A stretch of DNA of 64,000 bases from Cognatundibacterium rivi (GTDB lineage Bacteria; Pseudomonadota; Gammaproteobacteria; Burkholderiales; Burkholderiaceae_D), in NCBI RefSeq assembly GCF_018139565.1, contig NZ_JAGSPK010000002.1, positions 124,001-188,000 on the forward strand, in the 5' to 3' direction. Shown in pieces: positions 9,316 to 16,500 of the stretch. Under the pieces are notes generated by a model that searched no databases, had not been told where the DNA came from, and worked only from the letters and a program-made list of their open reading frames with translations. Numbering within the stretch: position 1 is the first letter of the stretch; every line of letters begins with the position of its first letter. A program made the translations under genes and the position numbers.

Positions 9316-9390
9316 GGGGAGTATGTGGCATTTTCACCTTATTCTCAGCGTAAATACTGGGCTTTAAAATATACTCCCCCCAGTATTTTT
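9316..9390 (+). repeat. Dispersed palindrome-ended element, copy A
   Basis: Starts with GGGGAGTAT (9316) and, 55 bases on, has its complement ATACTCCCC (9371), followed by CCAGTATTTTT. The same layout with identical 55-base spacing occurs at 62773-62846 and, inverted, at 35747-35818. Best conserved is the right end GCTTTAAAATATACTCCC. No coding capacity; it looks like a small non-autonomous REP/MITE-like element. Confidence 0.8.
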
Positions 9391-9518
9391 AGCCTCATTT
9401 GGCAGGCTATCAGGCTCCAAAATCGTGTTTTTCAGTCTGAATCCAGCTACTTAGTCGGAACAGTCGGATGCGAGAACGTAGCGACCATTCGTTTTGCGGG
9501 GATTTGGATATTGTTGTT

Positions 9519-9532
9519 GCATTTATAAATGC
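9519..9532. promoter_or_regulatory. 14-bp perfect palindrome upstream of the HEPN-like gene
   Basis: GCATTTATAAATGC is a perfect palindrome 30 bp before ATG 9562, in AT-rich sequence. It covers an alternative ATG at 9529. A homodimeric repressor site, possibly autoregulatory, is plausible but not shown. Confidence 0.45.
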
Positions 9533-9561
9533 ATGCTAATTTCGGTTTTTTTATACAAGTC

Positions 9562-10011
9562 ATGACTTATGGAACATCTCAATCCAACGCAAGAAATTAT
9601 TGGCAGCAGCGGCAAAAGTGGTTTGAGTCAAAAGTTTTTGCACATGAAGAATGGGGAAGTTACCTCATTGGAGAGCAGGCGTCCGCTTTGACCGTAGAGG
9701 TTCAGGCGTGCTACTGCGTTGGTGCGTGGGTTGCTGCAACCGCTTTGGCCTTTAGTGTCGTAGAAGCCCACTTGGTTGACTTAGCAAATGGAACTGCTCC
9801 GCCAAACGCAAAGCAATTGCTTGAACAAACTAGTTTAGGGGAGGAATATCAAACTCTGAGGTTGAGGAGGAACCGATTGCTACATCTGCGCTTAGAAGAA
9901 CCAGGGATTACTGTAGATCAGCAGTGGGGAAATAGGGAGGAGTTGCAAGCGGAAGCAGAACATGCAATTGAATTAATGCTTGCCGTACTTTACTCCAATC
10001 CAGGCGTGTAA
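9562..10011 (+). CDS. Putative HEPN-like protein, orphan
   Basis: A 149-aa protein, all-helical in appearance. A long hydrophobic helix (ACYCVGAWVAATALAF and on) is followed by LRLRRNRLLH, in which R103-N104-R105-L106-L107-H108 matches the R-[NDH]-x3-H active-site motif of HEPN ribonucleases. A third amphipathic helix (ELQAEAEHAIELMLAVLYS) completes the usual bundle. HEPN proteins act in toxin-antitoxin, abortive infection and RNA processing systems, but no nucleotidyltransferase partner is adjacent. ATG 9529 would add 11 residues and overlaps a palindrome; neither start has a good RBS. The gene lies between repeats and appears more AT-rich than its neighbours, suggesting acquisition. Confidence 0.6.
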   Translation: MTYGTSQSNARNYWQQRQKWFESKVFAHEEWGSYLIGEQASALTVEVQACYCVGAWVAATALAFSVVEAHLVDLANGTAPPNAKQLLEQTSLGEEYQTLRLRRNRLLHLRLEEPGITVDQQWGNREELQAEAEHAIELMLAVLYSNPGV

Positions 10012-10111
10012 TCGCTGCCACGACGCGCTGAATAGGAATGATGCGAGTAAGTTGCATTTCACACCCTCAGAATACGGTATAGTGCCGACCATCTTTCAGT
10101 AAAGCATAGTC

Positions 10112-11377
10112 ATGTCATTTTCCAGCCTGGGTCTCACGCCCGCACTTTTGAGCGCTTTGCGCGACCGTAGTTATACCGATGCGACAGCCGTTCAGGCTGC
10201 CGCGATTCCTGTGATCTTACAAGGCAAGGATGTGATTGCCGAGGCGCAGACCGGCTCCGGCAAAACCATCGCCTTCTGTGCGCCGCTCTTGCAAAATCTG
10301 GTGCTGACGGCGGCGCGTCCGCGGGCGGTGCAGGTGTTGATTCTGGTGCCGACCCGTGAGCTTGCCGCGCAAGTGGGCACGACGCTGAGCAGTCTGTGTA
10401 AATCGGTCGCGCCTGCTGCCAAACTGGCGGTGGTGTTTGGCGGTGTCTCGATTAATCCGCAAATGCTGCATTTACGCGGCGGTGCCGACATCGTGATCGC
10501 GACGCCGGGACGTTTGCTGGATCTGATCGATCACAATGCCTTGTCCTTGGCGTGCGTGACTACGCTGGTGCTGGATGAGGCCGATCGTTTGCTGGAGCTG
10601 GGATTTGCCGATGAGTTAAACCGCATTGTGGCGATGTTGCCTGCACAGCGTCAGAATTTATTATTCTCCGCGACGTTTGCACCGGAAGTGGAAAGCCTGG
10701 CGGCGCGTATCAGCCCGCAACCGCAACGCATTCGTATCGAAGTCACCGACGCCGGTAAGCCGGATATCACGCAACGAGCCATTCGTGTTGATGCTGCGCG
10801 TCGTACCCAATTATTGCGACATCTGCTGAGCACTGAAAAATGGCCGCGGGTGCTGGTGTTTGTCGCGACCAAGTATGCGGCGGAGTTGGTGGCGGTGAAA
10901 TTGCGTCGTGCGCATATTGCAGCAGAACCATTTCATGGCGAGTTGACGCAAGGCAAGCGCGAACAGGTGCTGGCTGATTTCAAGGCATCGCGCCTGAAAG
11001 TGGTGGTGGCAACCGATGTCGCTGCGCGTGGGATTGATATTGCCCAGTTGCCGGTGGTGGTCAATTATGATTTGCCGCGTTCCAGCGATGATTATATTCA
11101 TCGCATAGGCCGTACCGGCCGTGCTGGTCTCAGCGGACTAGCGTACAACTTTGTGACGCCGGAATCCGCCGCCCATTTTGCGCTGATCGCGCGTAAGCAA
11201 GGTTTGCGTTTAGAGTTGGAATCGATCCCGGGTTTTGAGGCAAGTGCTTTACCAGTGCCTGTCAGCGAGCGTGTGCCTGATGTCAATGGTGGCGTAAAAG
11301 GGAAACGTCCGAGTAAAAAAGACAAATTACGCGCCCTGGCGGCGCAGCAAGCGGCAGCGGCGAAAGACGATAATTAA
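10112..11377 (+). CDS. DEAD-box ATP-dependent RNA helicase, RhlE-like
   Basis: A 421-aa RNA helicase with the motifs in order: Q-motif region (FSSLGL...TAVQAAAIP), motif I AQTGSGKT, Ia PTRELA, Ib TPGR, II DEAD, III SAT, then in the second RecA domain ATDVAARGIDI and motif VI HRIGRTGRAG. A short basic tail (KGKRPSKKDKLRALAAQQ) follows, as in RhlE/SrmB-like enzymes of RNA decay and ribosome assembly. Assignment between RhlE and related subfamilies is not certain. It is preceded by 100 bp without a clear RBS and converges with the aminotransferase gene. Confidence 0.93.
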   Translation: MSFSSLGLTPALLSALRDRSYTDATAVQAAAIPVILQGKDVIAEAQTGSGKTIAFCAPLLQNLVLTAARPRAVQVLILVPTRELAAQVGTTLSSLCKSVAPAAKLAVVFGGVSINPQMLHLRGGADIVIATPGRLLDLIDHNALSLACVTTLVLDEADRLLELGFADELNRIVAMLPAQRQNLLFSATFAPEVESLAARISPQPQRIRIEVTDAGKPDITQRAIRVDAARRTQLLRHLLSTEKWPRVLVFVATKYAAELVAVKLRRAHIAAEPFHGELTQGKREQVLADFKASRLKVVVATDVAARGIDIAQLPVVVNYDLPRSSDDYIHRIGRTGRAGLSGLAYNFVTPESAAHFALIARKQGLRLELESIPGFEASALPVPVSERVPDVNGGVKGKRPSKKDKLRALAAQQAAAAKDDN

Positions 11378-11424
11378 AAAATGTCGCCGCAATCTTGCTG
11401 CTGATCTGCCGTTATTGTTCAAGC

Positions 11425-12591
11425 TTACAGCGCAGCCAGCCTGGCGATCGCCGTTTCCAGTGTCGCGTCCTGTTTCGCAAAACAAAAGCGCACCACGCCG
11501 GATTCTTTCGCCTGCTGATAAAAAGCTGACACGGGAATCGCGGCAACGCCAATTTCGCTGGTCAGCCAGCGCGCAAAATCGAGTTCCGGTAAATCTGAAA
11601 TCGCGCTGTAATCCACACTTTGAAAATACGTGCCCGCACACGGCAACAGTCGGAAACGGGAATGCGCGAGGCCATCGCGGAACAGGTCGCGCTTACGTTG
11701 GTAAAACGCGGGCAATTCCAGATAGGGTGCGGGATTTTGCATGTAGTGCGCGAGCCCAACCTGCATAGGCGTATTCACGGTGAAGACGTTGAATTGGTGC
11801 ACCTTGCGGAATTCTGCCATCAGCGCCGCCGGGGCGACGACATAGCCGACTTTCCATCCAGTGACATGATAGGTTTTGCCAAAACTCGAAATAATATAGC
11901 TGCGCTGCGCCAGTTCCGGGTGGCGCGCGATTGATTCATGGCGTTGCCCGTCATAGACCATGTGTTCATATACCTCATCTGAGGCAATGAGGATGCGGGT
12001 GTCACGCACAATATCGGTCAGCGCGGCGATATCGCTGGCAGTCAGGACAGAGCCAGTCGGATTATGCGGCGAATTGAGCATGATCAGCCGGGTTTTGTCC
12101 GTGATGCTGGCGCGAACCTGATCCCACGGTATGCTGTAACCGTGTTCGCCTAATTCCATGCTGACGAACACCGGCACGCCGCCTGCGAGCCTGATTGAGG
12201 GCACATAGCTGTCATACGCAGGTTCGATCACAATCACTTCATCGCCCGCATGTACGCAGGCCAGCAAGATGGTCAGTATGCCTTGCGTGGCTCCGGCGGT
12301 AACTGTGATTTCGCTGGCGGGATCATATTGGTAACCGTAAATCGCCGCGATTTTAGCCGCGATCTGCTCTCTGAATACGGCAACACCCGGCATCGGCGGA
12401 TACTGATTGTGCCCGTCAGCCATGGCGCGGGCGACTGCTGCTGGCAGCGCCGGGTCACAATCGAAATCCGGAAATCCTTGTCCCAGATTCACGGCTTTTT
12501 TCTCAGTGGCAAGTGCAGACATCACTGAAAAAATTGTGGTGCCGACTTCAGGTAATTTGGAAGCTGGAATGAAACTGGCGGTCGTTGTCAT
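11425..12591 (-). CDS. PLP-dependent aminotransferase, methionine aminotransferase (YbdL) type
   Basis: Fold-type I, class I/II aminotransferase (388 aa). N-terminal NLGQGFPDFDCDP, the cofactor region TAGATQGI, substrate/phosphate residues NSPHNPTGS, the D-E-V-Y segment (IASDEVYEHMVYDG) and the PLP-lysine motif SSFGKTYHVTGWKVGY match the YbdL/kynurenine aminotransferase-like group, which in E. coli prefers methionine. The substrate is inferred from family similarity only. It shares the minus strand with upp but is separated from it by the upp terminator. Confidence 0.85.
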   Translation of the reverse strand: MTTTASFIPASKLPEVGTTIFSVMSALATEKKAVNLGQGFPDFDCDPALPAAVARAMADGHNQYPPMPGVAVFREQIAAKIAAIYGYQYDPASEITVTAGATQGILTILLACVHAGDEVIVIEPAYDSYVPSIRLAGGVPVFVSMELGEHGYSIPWDQVRASITDKTRLIMLNSPHNPTGSVLTASDIAALTDIVRDTRILIASDEVYEHMVYDGQRHESIARHPELAQRSYIISSFGKTYHVTGWKVGYVVAPAALMAEFRKVHQFNVFTVNTPMQVGLAHYMQNPAPYLELPAFYQRKRDLFRDGLAHSRFRLLPCAGTYFQSVDYSAISDLPELDFARWLTSEIGVAAIPVSAFYQQAKESGVVRFCFAKQDATLETAIARLAAL

Positions 12592-12634
12592 ATTCGGTGC
12601 AGGGAAATAGATACGTTATTCTGAAAACAGAAAC

Positions 12635-12667
12635 AAAAAAGCCCCGGCGCTGTCAGGCTGCCGGGGC
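12635..12667 (-). terminator. Terminator of upp
   Basis: Read on the minus strand, GCCCCGGC and GCCGGGGC form an 8-bp GC-rich stem with an 11-base loop, followed by six T. It starts 14 bp after the upp stop. Confidence 0.9.
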
Positions 12668-12680
12668 GATTCGCTTGAAT

Positions 12681-13319
12681 TTATTTGGTGCCGAACAGGC
12701 GGTCACCGGCATCGCCCAAGCCCGGGACGATATAACCATGATCGTTCAGACATTGATCGATGGAAGCCGTAATCACTGGCACGTCAGGATGCGCATTTTG
12801 CATGACCTTGATGCCTTCCGGTGCGGCCAGCAGGCAGACGAATTTAATCGACTTCGCGCCGCCTTGCTTCAGGCGGGTGATTGCGGCAGCGGCAGAGTTA
12901 CCGGTGGCCAGCATAGGATCAACCACGATCACCAGGCGGTCGGCGATATCTTCCGGCACTTTGTAGTAATACTCGACCGGTTCCAGCGTTGCCGGGTCGC
13001 GGTACAGACCGATATGACCAACACGCGCATTCGGCAACAGATCCAGCATGCCATCCAAAATACCGTTACCGGCACGCAGGACGGAGATCACGCAGAGCTT
13101 CTTACCACTGATCGTCGGCGCATCGATGACCTGAATAGGGGTTTCGATACGGGTGAATTCGATAGGCAGATCGCGTGTGACTTCGTACGCCAGCATCTGG
13201 CTGATTTCGCGCAGCAGACGGCGGAAATTATCCGTCGGGGTGTCTTTGCTACGCATCAGCGACAGTTTGTGCTGCACTAACGGATGTTTGATTTCAGTCA
13301 CTAATTCGTTCAAGGTCAT
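12681..13319 (-). CDS. upp: Uracil phosphoribosyltransferase
   Basis: Salvages uracil to UMP with PRPP (212 aa, normal length). The N-terminus [12 protein letters not shown], the [13 protein letters not shown] stretch, GHIGLYRDP, and the PRPP loop [14 protein letters not shown] are characteristic, as is the C-terminal uracil-binding [18 protein letters not shown] lies directly before the ATG, which is unusually close, but homologues start at this point. Single-gene unit with its own terminator. Confidence 0.96.
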   Translation of the reverse strand: MTLNELVTEIKHPLVQHKLSLMRSKDTPTDNFRRLLREISQMLAYEVTRDLPIEFTRIETPIQVIDAPTISGKKLCVISVLRAGNGILDGMLDLLPNARVGHIGLYRDPATLEPVEYYYKVPEDIADRLVIVVDPMLATGNSAAAAITRLKQGGAKSIKFVCLLAAPEGIKVMQNAHPDVPVITASIDQCLNDHGYIVPGLGDAGDRLFGTK

Positions 13320-13528
13320 TCTCCTGCTGATTTTGGTGTGACCGCTATTTTACGTCCCCGCGCCGCTTTAGGGGAGACGTGCATTCACGAATAATTGGGA
13401 ATAGAGGGGTTTTTCTGGCTTTACTCCGGCGATTGTTTGTTTTTTCTTCATTGATAATTCAGGGTAAGAAGTTCCGGAGCCGCCAGGCCAGCGACTTTAG
13501 GGAACGACTACTATCTCAGGAGTGAAGA

Positions 13529-16500
13529 ATGGACAGCAATCAGTCATTATTAAATAAATTTTCTTTAGGGAATTTCTCCCTTGATCAGCGTATGGATCAG
13601 AAAGAAGATTTTTTATCTTCTCCTGATGATCTGGAGTCGAATTCCCGTATCGACGTCAAAGGCATACGCGAAGCGATTGCCCGTGTTGAGGCGGAAGCCC
13701 GCGCCACCGTTGCCTCTGAAACCCGTCTGAAAGCAGAGGCGCAGGCGCGTGCGATGGCAGAGGCACGCGCTCAGGCAGAAGCTGAAGCAGCTGAGCTGGC
13801 GCAGAGAAAGCTGCAGCTGGAACAGGAAGCCGCAGAAAGCAGCCGCGCCAGATTGCTCGCTGAAAAGCAATCGCAGGCTGCCGCCGCAGCCAGAATTGCA
13901 GCGAATGAACAGGAAGCACGTGAATTACAAGAGCGTGCACAGATGGAAAGCCGGGCCCGCGCTCAATCCGAACAACGCCAAAAGATAGAGCAGGAAGCCA
14001 AAGCCCGCGCCGAAATGCAGTTGAAGGCCGAATCGGAAATTACTGCTAAAGCACAGGCAACAGTCAGCCAGTTAAGCAAGCAAACTGAAGTAGCCAAAAA
14101 CTGGGCGGCTGAACGTTTTGCTGCATCCGAAAGTGCGCGTCAGCAAGCTGTTGAGCGTGCTCGTGCGGATGCGCGTATTGCTGAATTGGCGCGTGAACGT
14201 GAAAAACGTGAACGCGAAGCGCGTGAAACGGCAGAGCTGCTGGTTAAGGTACGCAGCGAAACACTGCAGGCAAGTAAAGAGCGCGATCATGCCGAAGCGA
14301 TGGCGCTGGAATTTGCGATCAACCGCGCCCCGGTGGAAGCCCGTGCGCGTGAAGATGCACTGGCACGTGTGGCGATTGAGCAGGAGCAGGAAGCGATTGC
14401 GCAGGCACGCATGGAATCCGAACGTCGCGCTGCCGAAGCAATCCAGATGCGTATGCAGGCGGAACAAGAGCTGTATGCCGCCGCCTCAAAACGCGAACAG
14501 GCGGAAGTGATCGCGACGGCGACGGCACAAGCCCGCCGCGAAGCAGAAGACAAAATCCGTCAGGTGACGGAATCCCGTATCCGTGCCGAGCGCGAATTGC
14601 AATCGACGGCGATGCATCGCATAGAGAATGAACAACAGGCAGATTCACAGGCGCGTGCCCGCTTGCAGGCTGAGGCGGAAGCGTCTGAAGAGGCACGTCA
14701 ACGCCGCATCGCTGAACAGGAAGCAACTGAAACAGCACGTCAGCGTGCAGCCGAAGAACAGCGCGCAGCTAAGCTCGCCAAAGAACGCATTGAGATTGAG
14801 CGGGTCGCAGTGCAGGCGGCACGCGAGCAGGCAAATGCTGAACAACAAGCCCTGAGCGCCAGCGCCTATCAGGCAGATTTGCTCAAACGTGCCAGTGCTG
14901 CGGCAGAGTTGAAAGCGAAAAAGGCGGAAGAATTACTCGCAGCCGAAAAACGCCGCGCTGAAGCTGAGCAAAAAGCAGCTAATGCGCTTGACGCAAAACT
15001 GCAGGCAGAACGTCAGAAAGCGGAAGAAGCGGAAGCCCGTGCCAAAGCAGATGAAGCACATGCTGAATTATTACGCATGCAGGAAGCGGCAGATCGTGCA
15101 GCACGTGTGGCGCAAGAAACTGAATATATTGCCGAAAAAATTGCACTGCAAAAAGCGATAGAACAAGCTGAGTTGCAGCAAAAAATGGCAGAAGCAACAG
15201 TGAAAAAGAGTAGGGATGTCAGCGAACTGCTGCGTGTTCAGCAGCAATGTGCTCAAGATGAGGCGAAAGCAATGGAACTACTCGATGAAAAACTGGATGT
15301 AGAACGTCGTCGCGCTGAGGCTGTTCAGCAAATGCTGAAAACCGCAGAAGAAAAGCTGGCGCTGGAGCAGGCAGCACAACTGGAACTCGAAGCAAAACAG
15401 CGCGCTGAAGAGGAAATGAAAGCGATTGCTGCAGCAAAAGAGCAGGCAGAGCGTGAGCAAAGACTGGCGCAGGAAGCGGCTAATCAGGCAGAACTGACAG
15501 CGCTGGAACAGGCGGAAATTCAAAAAGAAGTGCAACGCAAAGCGGCAGCGTTGGCATTGTTGAAATCGCAGCAGGCGGTTGAGTTGACCCGCGCTGAGCA
15601 GGTTCGCACCGAAGCGGAAAAGCAGGCAGTGTGCGCGGCGCAGGATAAGCTGGAAGCAGAAAAAGCCACGGCAGAACAAGTGATCGCCCGCGCCCATGCT
15701 GATCGTCAGCACGTCAATGTATTGCAGGCGCGTCAGCAGCAGGAATCGGAAGCTCGCGCTGCACGCCAGGCATTGATTCAGGCGGAGCAAGCCCGTCTGC
15801 AAAAAATGCAGGAACATGCTGAGTTGCAAAAGCAAGCCGCCAGTGCAGCACAGGCGAAAGCCGCGGAAGCCGAAGAGTTAGGTAAAACCTTGCGCTTGCG
15901 TGCAGAGTCCGAACAAAAAGCGCTCGGGCTGGTGCAGGAAAAATTACAGGCAGAAAAAAAATTAACGGCAGAATTGCAGGCGAAAGCAAAAGTCGAGCAG
16001 GAAGAGCGTGATCAGCATCTGGCCAGACTGGAAGCAGAGCAGGCATTGCGTACTGCCACAGAATTAAAACTCGCTGAAGAAAAGAAACTGTTCGAGCAAA
16101 ATGCAGCGCAGGCGCAGGCGGAACAGCAGGCAGCGCAGGCTGCAGCGGCACGTGTTAAAGCGGCAGCGCAGATCACGCGTCTGGAGCAGGAAAAGGCGCA
16201 GTCGCAGCAACAGGCAGCAGCAGCGCTGGAGCAACAGGCGAAACTGGAACAAGAACGTACTGATGCTGAAAAAGCCATCGCTAAAGCCGCCGCAGAAAAA
16301 CTGACAGCAGAAAAAATCGCCCATACCGTAGCGCAGGCAAAGGCGATTGCAGAGCAAGAGCAAGCCGTTGCGGCAGCAGAGCGTGCGCGTGCCGAGCAAG
16401 AGGCAAGCCAGATGGCCGAGGCGAAACTGCAGGCAGAAAAAGCCTTGCAATTACAAGCGCAGGCGTATGCGGCCAGCCAGCAAAAAGCGCATCAGTTGGT

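Noticed and set aside
9325..9528. 67-codon plus-strand frame over repeat copy A
   Set aside because: It contains K-Y-T-P-P-S-I-F, which is just the translated repeat; the same peptide appears in a spurious frame at copy C (62821).
12585..13280. 231-codon plus-strand frame opposite upp
   Set aside because: Complement of a clear upp gene; composition is Arg/His/Gln-rich, as expected for a shadow.
13348..13380. Inverted repeat ACGTCCCC/GGGGAGACGT upstream of upp
   Set aside because: Interrupted stem with an 11-base loop; could be chance in a GC-rich stretch.
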